Shown here: one piece after another, positions 26,070-34,517 of the stretch | How positions within the stretch are numbered: position 1 is the first letter of the stretch | How the letters are laid out: every line of letters starts with the position of its first letter | DNA from: an uncultured Anaerolineae bacterium | Lineage (GTDB): Bacteria > Chloroflexota > Anaerolineae > Anaerolineales > Villigracilaceae | Direction: 5' to 3' | Assembly (NCBI GenBank): GCA_903875215.1 | Contig: CAIQVH010000019.1 | Coordinates: 62,001-126,000 of the forward strand | DNA length: 64,000 nucleotides | The notes under the pieces: model-generated | What the model saw: the letters and a program-made list of their open reading frames with translations, nothing else | Database searches by the model: none | Told to the model about the DNA's origin: nothing | Program-made: the position numbers and the translations under genes

Positions 26070-26698
26070 GCGCGGGATCTCTCAACAGAAGCGATCTCTG
26101 TGTCACTATCGAGACGGAAGGGGGCGGGTAAAAGTTCCCCGAAATCTTGCAAGCAGGCGCGCAGGCGCAGGCGGGCGCGGGCCAGGCGGCTTTTGATGGT
26201 GCCGAGCGGGGTGTGCACGGCGGCGGCGATTTCGGCGTAGTCGAGGCCTTGCAGGTCGGCCAGCACAACGACGGTGCGGAAATCGGCTGGCAGGGCGTTG
26301 AGACAGTGCTGGATGGCGTGTTCCAATTCGGCGGCGGCAAATTGTTCTTCCGGGCCCATGGAGCTGTCGGCCAGCCAGCGCGGGGATTCGAGCGTTTCTT
26401 CGTCGTCGTTTTCGGGTTCGAGCGGGGTGGTGGGGCGGCGTTTCTGGCGGCGCAGTTCGTCGTAGCAGGCATTGGTGACGGTGCGCATCAGCCAGGCTTT
26501 GAAGGATCCGCCGCGGTAGCTGTTCAGGCTGCGAAAGGCGGAGAGGAAGGCTTCCTGTGTGGCGTCGGCGGCGCGGTCTTCGTCGCCCAGGATGCGCAGT
26601 GCGGTGTTGTAAATTGCATCCTGGTAGTGCAATACGAGCCGGTTGAAGGCCTCCAGGTCTCCGCGCTGTGCGTCCTGGATCAGGGCGGTTTCGTTCAT
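26066..26698 (-). CDS. ECF-family RNA polymerase sigma factor
   Basis: Region 2: LEAFNRLVLHYQDAIYNTALRI, DATQEAFLSAFRSLNSY and AWLMRTVTNACYDELRRQKRR. Region 4: LPADFRTVVVLADLQGLDYAEIA with GTIKSRLARARLRLRACL. I chose ATG 26698 because the N-terminus then fits the family; the in-frame extension back to 26806 is Arg/Lys-rich and unlike a sigma factor. TGCTACAAT ends 7 nt before this ATG and no Shine-Dalgarno is visible, suggesting a leaderless mRNA. It heads a unit with an anti-sigma factor and a Nudix hydrolase. Confidence 0.93.
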   Translation of the reverse strand: MNETALIQDAQRGDLEAFNRLVLHYQDAIYNTALRILGDEDRAADATQEAFLSAFRSLNSYRGGSFKAWLMRTVTNACYDELRRQKRRPTTPLEPENDDEETLESPRWLADSSMGPEEQFAAAELEHAIQHCLNALPADFRTVVVLADLQGLDYAEIAAAVHTPLGTIKSRLARARLRLRACLQDFGELLPAPFRLDSDTEIASVERSRA

Positions 26699-26705
26699 AA
26701 AGTTT

Positions 26706-26714
26706 ATTGTAGCA
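26706..26714 (-). promoter_or_regulatory. Extended -10 element just before ECF sigma start
   Basis: On the minus strand TGCTACAAT is followed by 7 nt and then the ATG at 26698, so transcription would begin at or next to the start codon. The same nine bases occur before the MEMO1-like gene (24907-24915). Confidence 0.5.
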
Positions 26715-26732
26715 CAACCCCGTCTGCGACGA

Positions 26733-27131
26733 CTAGCCGAGCGGTTTGCGGCGCGTCTTCTTTTGGGCGGCTTTCTGGCGGGCTTCTTCCACGCGGAAGG
26801 CGACAATTTTGCGGATCAGGTCGAAGGGCAGCGGCTGGTCGAGTGGAAAGCGCACGGCGCCTTTGCTGGTGGTATAGGCGGCCAATTCCTGCTGGAAGGC
26901 CTGCGTGCCCGAGGCGGTGGGATACAGTCCGATGTGAGTTTTCCAGGCGGCAAAGTGCACCAGGTTGCCGTGCAGGGCAAAGGTGGGCATCTGGTAGCTG
27001 ATTTTTTCCTGGGCTTCAGGCGCGGCGGCGCGGATGACGGCGCGCAGTTCCTGTAGAATGGCCTGTGTTTCTGGCGGGAAGCCGGCGATGTATTCGTCTA
27101 TGGTGGTGAAGGGGGCCGGTTTGGGTTCCAT
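26733..27131 (-). CDS. DUF1801 family protein (YdhG-like)
   Basis: 132 aa, single domain. IDEYIAGFPPETQAILQELR and KISYQMPTFALHG, then AWKTHIGLYPT and KGAVRFPLDQPLP, are the DUF1801 landmarks. The function is unknown; the fold is shared with the iron-chaperone-like YdhG group. I chose ATG 27131; the longer frame to 27320 is Arg/Ala-rich and is the shadow of the DUF3054 gene. It is 5 bp downstream of that gene, probably in the same operon with the Gfo/Idh/MocA gene. Confidence 0.85.
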   Translation of the reverse strand: MEPKPAPFTTIDEYIAGFPPETQAILQELRAVIRAAAPEAQEKISYQMPTFALHGNLVHFAAWKTHIGLYPTASGTQAFQQELAAYTTSKGAVRFPLDQPLPFDLIRKIVAFRVEEARQKAAQKKTRRKPLG

Positions 27132-27136
27132 GCGGG

Positions 27137-27523
27137 TCAGGGCCTGGGGGTTTTTCTGGCCTGCGCGATTCTCCACAGGGCGCGCCAGAGCGCCAGCCCG
27201 AGGCCGGATGTGCCGCTTAAGACGATGACGAAGCTGGGAATCACCGGTGTCTGGAGCAGTTGCGCGCGCAGCAGCACGGCCAGCGGCCCGGCCGCCAGCA
27301 TGGCGACCACAGGCCGCCATGCCTGGCGTGGGTTGGAAATGACTTCAGGGTTGAACAGGCCGCACAATGGCGCAATGCAGCTCCAGCCGAGCGCCAGCGG
27401 GCCGAGGCTGGCCAGCAAGCGCGGCAGCAGCGCCAGTCCATTCTCGCCGTGTGTGGCGAAGCCGATCAGCGTGACGAGCGCCAGGGCCAGAAAATCACCG
27501 AGCAGCAGGGGCAGCCATTTCAT
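27137..27523 (-). CDS. DUF3054 family membrane protein
   Basis: 128 aa with four hydrophobic helices. The WLPLLLGDFLALALVTLIG start (helix 1) and the polar FATHGE turn are typical of DUF3054. The function is not known. The start overlaps the stop of the oxidoreductase gene by 4 bp, so translation is likely coupled. Confidence 0.8.
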   Translation of the reverse strand: MKWLPLLLGDFLALALVTLIGFATHGENGLALLPRLLASLGPLALGWSCIAPLCGLFNPEVISNPRQAWRPVVAMLAAGPLAVLLRAQLLQTPVIPSFVIVLSGTSGLGLALWRALWRIAQARKTPRP

Positions 27524-28518
27524 ATGTTGTTTGCAGGCAGGCGCACAGGCCGGCCGGTTTGGGCCGCTTCGAGCAGGGCCACGATGGCGGCCACGTTGGC
27601 GCGGCTGTCAGCCAGGGTCATGCGCGGGGTCTTGCCGGTCAGAATGCAGTCGGCCAGGTCTTCCACTTCGCCAATGTACAGTTCCCGGGCCGGGACACTG
27701 ATTCGTTCCATTTTTTCTTCGCGAACCAGGGTGATGACTTCCTCCAGCCCCGGTTTGAAAGGCGCGGGAATGGTCAGCGTGCCTTCGGAGCCGACAATTT
27801 CGAGGTGGGTGCGGAATGGGGTGCGGAATCCGCTGTCGAACTGGGCGTAGATTCCGCCGGGGAATTTCATCTGCCCGAAGAACGAATCGTCAATGCCAGA
27901 CTCGCCCGTCAGCTGCCAGCCAAATACCTCCAGCGGTTCCGCGCCGATCAGGTGGCGGGCGTAGCTGATCGGGTAACAGCCTACATCCCAAAGGCTGCCG
28001 CCGCCCATCTCCGGGTTGAGACGGATGTTCGTGTCAGTTTTCATGCTAAAGGTAAACGATCCGCGCACCAGTTGGAGCCGGCCAATGGCGCCCTGCTCAA
28101 CCAGGTCGCGGGCCAAAAGCGTTTGCGGATGGTGGCGGTACATAAAAGCCTCGGCCAGCACTTTGCCGTACCGCTGCGCCGCGGCGGCCATTTCATCCAC
28201 CTCGCCGGGCGTCAGGGCGATCGGTTTTTCGCACAGGACGTGCTTCCCGGCGGCCAGCGCCCGGATCGTCCATTCTTTATGCAGGTGATTGGGCAGCGGG
28301 TTGTAGATCACGTCAATTTCCGGGTCGGCCAGCAGGGCTTCATACGAGCCGTGCGCCTTTGGAATGCTCCACTCGCGCGCGTACGCTTCGGCACCGGCCT
28401 GCGAGCGGCTTGCCACGGCAGCCAAATGGTTGCGGGCCGAGGCGCGCAGCGGGGTGATCAGTGCGCGGTTGATCCGGGCAGTGGAGAGCAGGCCCCAATT
28501 TAACGGTTTGATGGTCAT
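27520..28518 (-). CDS. Gfo/Idh/MocA family oxidoreductase
   Basis: NAD(P)-dependent sugar or cyclitol dehydrogenase-type enzyme. The N-terminal Rossmann region has WGLLSTARINR (in place of the usual GxGxxG), NPLPNHLHKEW, and the family motif CEKPIALTP with EKP at about 96-98. The C-terminal half (AEAFMYRHHPQT; GSLWDVGCYPISYARHL) is the substrate domain, with the DxxxH-like pattern DVGCYPISY. The substrate is unknown. It is first in a unit with DUF3054 and DUF1801 genes. Confidence 0.9.
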   Translation of the reverse strand: MTIKPLNWGLLSTARINRALITPLRASARNHLAAVASRSQAGAEAYAREWSIPKAHGSYEALLADPEIDVIYNPLPNHLHKEWTIRALAAGKHVLCEKPIALTPGEVDEMAAAAQRYGKVLAEAFMYRHHPQTLLARDLVEQGAIGRLQLVRGSFTFSMKTDTNIRLNPEMGGGSLWDVGCYPISYARHLIGAEPLEVFGWQLTGESGIDDSFFGQMKFPGGIYAQFDSGFRTPFRTHLEIVGSEGTLTIPAPFKPGLEEVITLVREEKMERISVPARELYIGEVEDLADCILTGKTPRMTLADSRANVAAIVALLEAAQTGRPVRLPANNI

Positions 28519-28555
28519 TATCAGCCTTCCTTGAATTAAAGTGAATGTGTTCGGC

Positions 28556-29965
28556 CTACATCCAGCCGCGCGGATAGTGATTTTTCAGCGTGCCTTGCAC
28601 ACCCTTGCCCCAGCCCAGCGGCCAGCCGTCCGCGCAGACCAGCGTCCAGCCGCGCGCCGGGCTTTCCAGGCTCTCTCCGCGCAGGTAGGCCGCCAGTTCG
28701 CGACTTTCGGCGGGAAAATTGACGCAGTTTTTCGCCTGTCCCGGTTTTAGGAAGAGCGCCAGCGGATGCGCGGGCTCGAACCGTTCCTTTTTGAAGGAAC
28801 CGAGCCAGATTCCGGGGTGGATGATGCGCAGCCGCCCGAAATCGGGCGATTGTTCGGGGAGATAATACAACCGTTCTCCGGCCACCCGCAGCCGTTCTTC
28901 TGCCAAGTTGACATGCAGCGCCTGTGCGGCAAATTCCTGCCACAGGCGCAGATCGGGTTTTTCGGTTTTGCGTCGCGAGGACTGTCCGCGCCCACTGGCC
29001 GCCGGGCGGCGCTCCCGCGCAGAAAATTCTCCGCGCTGCAGCAGGCAGACAAAATGCCCCTCGCCTGGCAGCCGGTGCGGGAACAGTCGCGCCGCCCCGG
29101 CCAGGCTTTTTGGCGTGCCTGGCAGCCATTCCGGCTTGCCGCGCACAAAACCCGGCGCGAGTGGCAATTCCACCACCGAATATTCAGGAAATTCTTCCAT
29201 CAACTGCGCCAGGACGCCCTCGTCTTCCTCCGGGGCAAACGTGCAGGTGGAATAGAGCAGGTATCCGCCGGGCCGCACCAATTGCGCCGCCACGCGCAGG
29301 ATATTGCCCTGACGCACCGCACAGCCTGCCACCATTTCTTCCGACCAATCGGCGCGCGCGCCCAGGTCTTTGCGAAACATGCCCTCGCCCGAGCAGGGCG
29401 CGTCCACCAGCACACGGTCGAAGGTCGGCCCAAAATGATCGGCCAGCCGCTCCGGCGATTCGTTCGTGACGACCACGTTTCCCGCGCCCCAGCGTTCCAC
29501 GTTTTGCGCCAGGTGTCCCACACGCTTGTTCTTGATCTCGTTGGCCACCAGCAGGCCCCGCCCGCCCATCAGCGCCGCCAGGTGTGTGGTCTTGCCGCCC
29601 GGCGCCGCCGAAAGATCGAGGATTTGCTCGCCCTCCCGGAAGGGGTCGGTGAACAATAACTCCGCTGGCGCCATGGCCGAGGGATCCTGCAAATAATACA
29701 GCCCGGCGAGATGATAAGGATGCGTACCGGGTTTGAAATCGGAAGCCGGCAGCAGGCAGGCCGCAGGGCACCACGGCACCGGATCGCCCAATTCGAGCGG
29801 AGTCAGCTCCTGAAATTCCGGCCTGGAAAGTTTCAACGTGTTCACCCGCAGCCCCGAGCGCGGTTCAGCTTGCAGCGCCGTGGCGAAGGCGGGATACTCC
29901 TCGCCCAGGAAACGTTCCATGCGCTCAAGAAACAGGGGGGGCAAGGGCATGGCGGCAGAAGGCAT
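28556..29965 (-). CDS. RsmB/RsmF-type 16S rRNA cytosine-C5 methyltransferase (NOL1/NOP2/sun)
   Basis: Uses SAM to methylate a cytosine in rRNA. N-terminal region at 1-100 (FLERMERFLGEEYPAFATAL, RVNTLK). SAM domain motifs: LDLSAAPGGKTTHLAALM (about 113-130), DRVLVDAPCSGEGMFRKD (PCSG, product-release Cys) and LLYSTCTFAPEEDE (TC, nucleophilic Cys). A C-terminal part (about 300-469) resembles the PUA-like RsmF/YebU extension. ATG 29965 or 29950 fits; the frame continues open to 30805 but that extension runs opposite the creatininase gene and is rejected. RsmF is likelier than RsmB from the C-terminal extension. Confidence 0.9.
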   Translation of the reverse strand: MPSAAMPLPPLFLERMERFLGEEYPAFATALQAEPRSGLRVNTLKLSRPEFQELTPLELGDPVPWCPAACLLPASDFKPGTHPYHLAGLYYLQDPSAMAPAELLFTDPFREGEQILDLSAAPGGKTTHLAALMGGRGLLVANEIKNKRVGHLAQNVERWGAGNVVVTNESPERLADHFGPTFDRVLVDAPCSGEGMFRKDLGARADWSEEMVAGCAVRQGNILRVAAQLVRPGGYLLYSTCTFAPEEDEGVLAQLMEEFPEYSVVELPLAPGFVRGKPEWLPGTPKSLAGAARLFPHRLPGEGHFVCLLQRGEFSARERRPAASGRGQSSRRKTEKPDLRLWQEFAAQALHVNLAEERLRVAGERLYYLPEQSPDFGRLRIIHPGIWLGSFKKERFEPAHPLALFLKPGQAKNCVNFPAESRELAAYLRGESLESPARGWTLVCADGWPLGWGKGVQGTLKNHYPRGWM

Positions 29966-30025
29966 GGCGGTATTATAAGGTGTAAAATACCCGCAACCGA
30001 TTCTCAATTTTCGAGGAACCCGCTG

Positions 30026-30709
30026 ATGCGTCTTGAACAACTTAACTGGATGGATGTCGAATCCTACCTTGCGCACGATGACCGGCTGATCCTGGTCACC
30101 GGCGCCACCGAACAGCATGCCCACCTCTCGCTGCTGACCGATATCAAGATTCCGTTGGCCCTGGCCGATGCCGCCAGCCAAAAAACTGACGTACTCGTCG
30201 CGCCGCCGCTCAACTTCGGCTGTTCGCCGTACTTCCTGGCTTACCCCGGCACGCTCAGCCTGCGCGCCTCCACGCTGATGGACGTGGTCGAAGACCTGGT
30301 GCGTTCCGCCGTCCAGACCGGTTTTCGCCGACTGCTGGTGCTCAACGGCCATGGCGGCAACACCCCGGCTCGCGTCCGCCTGCGCGAGGTGATTAACACG
30401 CTGCCCGGCGTGCGGCTGAGCTGGTACGACTGGTGGACTTCGCACTCGGTTGAAGCCATCGCCCAGAAACATGCTCTCAAACCGGCTCACGCCAACTGGC
30501 TGGAAGCCTTCCCCTTCACCCTCGTCAGCGACCTGCCCGGGCGAGATAAAATCCCGCCCAAAGCGCCCGACCTGCTCGATGCCGCCGCCACCCGCCAGCT
30601 CTACGGCGACGGCTCCTTCGGCGGCCCCTACCAGGCCAGCGACCAGGTCATGAACGAGATGTTCGCCGCCTGCCTCGAAGATATTTTGCAGCTGTTGAAG
30701 TTTGAATAG
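30026..30709 (+). CDS. Creatininase/creatinine amidohydrolase family protein
   Basis: Metal-dependent amidohydrolase family; members act on creatinine, mycofactocin precursor or pterin-like amides, and the substrate here is not readable. Motifs: VTGATEQHAHLSLLTD (metal ligands Glu and His; usual form is GSTEQHGPHLP) at about 24-39, APPLNFGCSPYF, and LNGHGGN at about 107-113. GAGGAACCC precedes ATG 30026. 227 aa. Divergent from the rRNA methyltransferase (60-bp gap). Confidence 0.88.
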   Translation: MRLEQLNWMDVESYLAHDDRLILVTGATEQHAHLSLLTDIKIPLALADAASQKTDVLVAPPLNFGCSPYFLAYPGTLSLRASTLMDVVEDLVRSAVQTGFRRLLVLNGHGGNTPARVRLREVINTLPGVRLSWYDWWTSHSVEAIAQKHALKPAHANWLEAFPFTLVSDLPGRDKIPPKAPDLLDAAATRQLYGDGSFGGPYQASDQVMNEMFAACLEDILQLLKFE

Positions 30710-30733
30710 CGATTGGCAACGATTGTCGAGTAG

Positions 30734-30824
30734 GTAGCGCGGCTTCGACACCTGCACCGCACTGCGTTTGGTACAGTGCAGGTGTACGCACAGAACGCTA
30801 CTCAACCGCCGCCGTATCGAGACC
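30734..30824. repeat. Intergenic palindromic repeat cluster
   Basis: Between the creatininase gene and purA. ACACCTGCAC (30748-30757) pairs with GTGCAGGTGT (30776-30785), and outer GTAGCG (30734-30739) pairs with CGCTAC (30796-30801). The stretch CTACTCAACC...TATCGAGACC (30799-30824) resembles a widely dispersed bacterial intergenic repeat. It may also act as a terminator for the creatininase gene. Confidence 0.45.
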
Positions 30825-30850
30825 CCGCCTTCTCGACCATCACTTTGCTG

Positions 30851-30856
30851 TATAAT
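30851..30856 (+). promoter_or_regulatory. Candidate -10 of purA
   Basis: TATAAT lies about 30 nt before the purA ATG; no good -35 at 16-18 nt was seen. Confidence 0.4.
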
Positions 30857-30886
30857 CCCTCAGTTATCACATTTTCGGAGGCAATC

Positions 30887-32176
30887 ATGCCGCTTCAAAT
30901 CATCGTTGGCGCCCAATGGGGCGACGAAGGCAAAGGCCGCATCGTAGATTGGTTCGCCGCCCAGGCCGACGTAGTGGCCCGCTACAACGGCGGCGACAAC
31001 GCCGGCCATTCCGTCACCGTTGGGACGCAGCTCTTCAAACTGCACCTCGTCCCCTCTGGCATTATCCACTCCAGGCCGGTTGCAGTTTTGGGGAATGGAA
31101 TGGTGATCAACCCTGAATCCTTGCTCAAGGAAATGGACATGCTCCAGGCCCTGGGCGTGGAAATTTCTCCCCGCCGCATCCGCCTCTCGCACGCCGCGCA
31201 TTTAATCACCCCCGCGCACCGCGCCCTGGATGCCGCCCTGGAAGCCCGGCGCGGCAAAGGCAACATCGGCACCACCGGGCGCGGCATCGGCCCGGCCTAC
31301 ACCGATAAAGCCGCCCGCACCAACCTGCGCATCGCCGACCTGCTCGCCCCCGACTTTGCCGGGCGTCTCGCCAGTCACATCGCAGCCGCCAACAACACCC
31401 TGCAATCGCTCGATGCCCCCGCGCTCGAAATCCAGCCGGTTCTCGACCAATTCGCCGAATACGTCCGCCGCCTGACGCCCTTCATCGCCGATACCTCCGC
31501 CGAAACCTGTGAAGTGCTCGCCCGCGGCGGCTACGTCCTGGCCGAAGGCGCCCAGGGCACCCTGCTCGATCTTGACCACGGCACCTATCCCTTCGTCACC
31601 TCCTCGGCGACGATCGCCGCTGGCGTCTTCAGCGGCCTGGGGATCGGCATCACCGCCGCCCGCGACGCGGTCGTCACCGGCGTCTGCAAATCCTTCCAGA
31701 CCCGCGTCGGCAGCGGCCCCTTCCCAACCGAAGTGTTCGATGACCTGGCCCTGCGTCTGCGCGGCACCGGCGCCAACCCCTGGGACGAGTACGGCACCAC
31801 CACCGGGCGCGCGCGCCGCGTCGGCTGGTTGGATGGCGTCCTGCTGCGCTACGCCACGCGCATCAACGGTTTCACCGAACTGGTCATCACCAAAATGGAC
31901 ATTCTCTCCGGTTTCGAGACGCTCAAGCTGTGCGTTGCCTACACCAAAGACGGACAGACAACCCCCGACCTGCCCTTCGGCCCGACTGAACTCGAAGGCT
32001 ACGAGCCGGTCTACGAGACGTTTCCCGGCTGGAGCGAAGATGTCAGCAACCTGCGCAACTGGGACGATCTGCCCCTTGCCGCCCGCGATTATCTGGCTGC
32101 CATCAGCCGGCTGGCCGGAGTTCCGGTGCGGCTCGTCAGCGTCGGCCCAGAGCGCGAACAGATTGTGCCGCGTTAA
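30887..32176 (+). CDS. purA: Adenylosuccinate synthetase
   Basis: Converts IMP, aspartate and GTP to adenylosuccinate, the first step from IMP to AMP. The N-terminus IIVGAQWGDEGKGRIVD is the GTP P-loop with catalytic Asp and the family's GDEGKG. YNGGDNAGH, GRGIGPAYTDKAAR, EGAQGTLLDLDHGTYPFVTSS (broken at LLDLD) and GVCKSFQTRVGSGPFPTE are all family landmarks, as is TTTGRARRVGWLD near the C-terminus. Length 429 aa is normal. I chose ATG 30887 with GGAGG six nt upstream. A 62-aa gene follows, 28 bp downstream. Confidence 0.97.
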   Translation: MPLQIIVGAQWGDEGKGRIVDWFAAQADVVARYNGGDNAGHSVTVGTQLFKLHLVPSGIIHSRPVAVLGNGMVINPESLLKEMDMLQALGVEISPRRIRLSHAAHLITPAHRALDAALEARRGKGNIGTTGRGIGPAYTDKAARTNLRIADLLAPDFAGRLASHIAAANNTLQSLDAPALEIQPVLDQFAEYVRRLTPFIADTSAETCEVLARGGYVLAEGAQGTLLDLDHGTYPFVTSSATIAAGVFSGLGIGITAARDAVVTGVCKSFQTRVGSGPFPTEVFDDLALRLRGTGANPWDEYGTTTGRARRVGWLDGVLLRYATRINGFTELVITKMDILSGFETLKLCVAYTKDGQTTPDLPFGPTELEGYEPVYETFPGWSEDVSNLRNWDDLPLAARDYLAAISRLAGVPVRLVSVGPEREQIVPR

Positions 32177-32204
32177 CCAAGGGTTTCATAAAAAGGAGTT
32201 TGTG

Positions 32205-32393
32205 ATGCTTACTGTTGAAATCAAATCAGAAGGTAATATCGTTGGCAGTTTAATGGCCGAAGAAAAGGTCTTCAAAACCGGGTCGCGAGGTTTCTTTGGG
32301 ATGGGCAAAATTACCATCCAGGAGAAACGCTACCAGGTGCAGGTGCAGCTGGTCGAGATTGGGTCCAAACCGGCGGCCGAAACCAAAGCCTGA
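32205..32393 (+). CDS. Conserved-looking small protein, 62 aa
   Basis: Short ORF with a very good ribosome site (AAGGAG, 32193-32198, seven nt before ATG 32205) and 28 bp after purA, so probably translated. It contains MLTVEIKSEGNIVGSLMAEE, then FKTGSRGFFGMGKI and YQVQVQLVEIGSK. This is a small mixed beta fold with no membrane segment or cysteine. I do not recognise a function. The longer frame starting at 31509 is a purA shadow; only this 3' portion is the gene. Confidence 0.7.
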   Translation: MLTVEIKSEGNIVGSLMAEEKVFKTGSRGFFGMGKITIQEKRYQVQVQLVEIGSKPAAETKA

Positions 32394-32449
32394 ACGGGTG
32401 GGTTGAGTTCGCATCCAGAAACAAGTCCCATGCAAGTTTGAGCGGTCAG

Positions 32450-34297
32450 TCATGACAGGCCGCCGCATTTGTAAAGCGCCCGGAAAAGCTGATCGCGCGG
32501 GCCGCCGGTTTTTTGCTGTGTGGTGGAAACCGTTCCCGGCACCTCCACCACCTGGCAGTTAGCCTCAACCCAGGCGGCGATTTCCGGTTTCCTGCTCAAA
32601 TTGTTGTTGTCGAGCACATAACGCAGCGTGCCAGCTTCCACCAGCGTTTGCAGCCCGTCGGCATCGATCACACTATCGCTGCCGACGTAGCCGCCAAAGG
32701 TGAAGACCGGGCGGCCCGTCGCCAGGATGGAGGCGGATGCGCCGTGCGAATCCAGCGTGGCGAACAGGTACGAACCCGGCTCGGTGTTGGCGAGCACGTA
32801 AGCGAGGATTTTCTGCTGGTTGGCGCTCAGCGTGGAATCACCCGCCGGCCCGGCATCCGGCCCGGCGCGGGGCAGGTCAACATCGGGCTGGGGGTTGAAG
32901 GCGGTCAATCCAGACCAGAGCAGCGGCCCAATCAGCAGGCTCAAAAGCACCAGTCCCGGCACCCAGGCAGCAGGGCGGAGTTTTAGCAGCGCAATCCCCA
33001 CCAGCCACGTAAAAATCATCAAAATGGATGTCGCGGCGAGGTAGGTGGGATGCGCCATCAGGATGAAAATCTCAAACCCGAGCGTGATCCCGCTTAACAA
33101 GGCGATCAAACCCCACCCGAAGCTGCCTTGCCGATCCATCAACTGCTCAAACGCCCAGACTGTCGCCCCAACGAGCGCCGCCAGCGCCGGCCCAAGCATG
33201 ATCAGGTAATAGGCGTGCCACAAGCCGCTGGTGAAGGTGAAGTAAAACGCGATCGGTAACAGCCAGCCAGCCCAAAGTAACAGCGCCAGGTGTTTGTCGG
33301 TCAGTTTTTTGCTTCCAAGCAGCGCCAGGGCGAGCGCGCCGCCCATCAGCGCCAGCGGCAGTAACCAGGAGGCCTGCGCCGCCAGCGGGTCGGTGAACAG
33401 GCGCAAAATGCCCGCATTGCCCACTTCCTGCGTCAGGTTGCTGCTGCTTCCGTTGCCGTTGAGCAGGCTGCTGCCCGCCAGCGTGGAGGCACCCAACAGC
33501 CGCCGGATGCCGTTGTGCCCGATGATCAGCTCGGTGACGGTGTTGTCGGTGCTGGAGCCGATGAACGGGCGGGCGGCGGCAGGCGTGGCATCCACGATCA
33601 ACGCCCAGGAGAGTGAAACGGCCAAAAGCAGGGCGGTGGCGAGCGCCAGGTGAGTGATGCGTTTGCCCCAGCTGTGTTTTGCACCGAAGAAGTACAGAGC
33701 ATACAGCGCGGGCAGGATCATGTAGGCTTGCAGCATCTTGATGTTGAACCCCAGCCCCACGATGAACGCGCCCAGCAGCAAATAGCGGAACTGGCCGCTT
33801 TCCACCGACTTCCAGACCGCCCAGGCCGCCAGTAGCAGCGCAAAGACCAGCATCCCGTCCATGGTGTTGTTGCGTTCCGCCGCAATGGTGATCGGGGTAA
33901 CGGCCAGCGCCAGCGCCGCCGACAGCCCGGCCAACGTCCCGAACTGTTTCCTGACCATTGAGTACAGCAGCGGGATGGAGAGCACACCCGCCAGCGCATT
34001 CGGGAAGGCCAGCGCGAATCCGTTCAACCCGAACAGCGCCGCGGAGGCCGCTTCCAGCCACAATCCCAGCGGCGGTTTATCCACCGAAATGGAGCCGCCC
34101 GGCTCGTAAGCCACAAAAAAGAAGTTGTGCCACGAGGTCAGCATGGATTTGACGGCAGCGGCGTAGTATTCGTTGCCCACGCCGGTCGCGCCGAGGTTGT
34201 AGAAGCGCAAAAAGGCCGCCAGCAAAATAATTGCCGTCAAGCTGAGCGCGGTGAGAGCTTTGGTTCGGGAAAAAGCCTGGATTTTTTGTGTAAACAT
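32450..34297 (-). CDS. GT39-type (ArnT/PMT-like) membrane glycosyltransferase
   Basis: Transfers a sugar from a polyprenyl-phosphate donor at the outer face of the membrane. The first loop after TM1 has AAFLRFYNLGATGVGNEYYAAAV with the acidic catalytic-type residue replaced by NE near position 42. VDKPPLGLWLEA in the second loop is the family signature. About 11-12 helices follow, then a C-terminal extracytoplasmic domain (about 485-615) with GRPVFTFGGYVGSD. I chose ATG 34297 with CGGAGATGG upstream; ATG 34333 is in frame. Acceptor and sugar are unknown. Divergent from the TolB-like gene. Confidence 0.85.
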   Translation of the reverse strand: MFTQKIQAFSRTKALTALSLTAIILLAAFLRFYNLGATGVGNEYYAAAVKSMLTSWHNFFFVAYEPGGSISVDKPPLGLWLEAASAALFGLNGFALAFPNALAGVLSIPLLYSMVRKQFGTLAGLSAALALAVTPITIAAERNNTMDGMLVFALLLAAWAVWKSVESGQFRYLLLGAFIVGLGFNIKMLQAYMILPALYALYFFGAKHSWGKRITHLALATALLLAVSLSWALIVDATPAAARPFIGSSTDNTVTELIIGHNGIRRLLGASTLAGSSLLNGNGSSSNLTQEVGNAGILRLFTDPLAAQASWLLPLALMGGALALALLGSKKLTDKHLALLLWAGWLLPIAFYFTFTSGLWHAYYLIMLGPALAALVGATVWAFEQLMDRQGSFGWGLIALLSGITLGFEIFILMAHPTYLAATSILMIFTWLVGIALLKLRPAAWVPGLVLLSLLIGPLLWSGLTAFNPQPDVDLPRAGPDAGPAGDSTLSANQQKILAYVLANTEPGSYLFATLDSHGASASILATGRPVFTFGGYVGSDSVIDADGLQTLVEAGTLRYVLDNNNLSRKPEIAAWVEANCQVVEVPGTVSTTQQKTGGPRDQLFRALYKCGGLS

Positions 34298-34517
34298 TTG
34301 CCATCTCCGTTTGGAATGCTCACAGGATAGCAAAAAGATGTTCAGGAGTTATTTAGAATTGCCGATGGTCTTGTTAGGCACCTATCCCAATTTTCGTGGC
34401 GAAATGCGCGCATTGCGAGAAAATCAGGAACCATTCCGGGCCAGCCATCGTCCTGATAAAGGTGAACAAACACCCATTATCGCTGCCCCATGAAGACAGC
34501 AGAAAGCGATCACACAA

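Noticed and set aside
29966-30805. 280-codon N-terminal extension of the rRNA methyltransferase
   Set aside because: It runs antisense over the creatininase gene and has no domain match; the methyltransferase starts normally at 29965.
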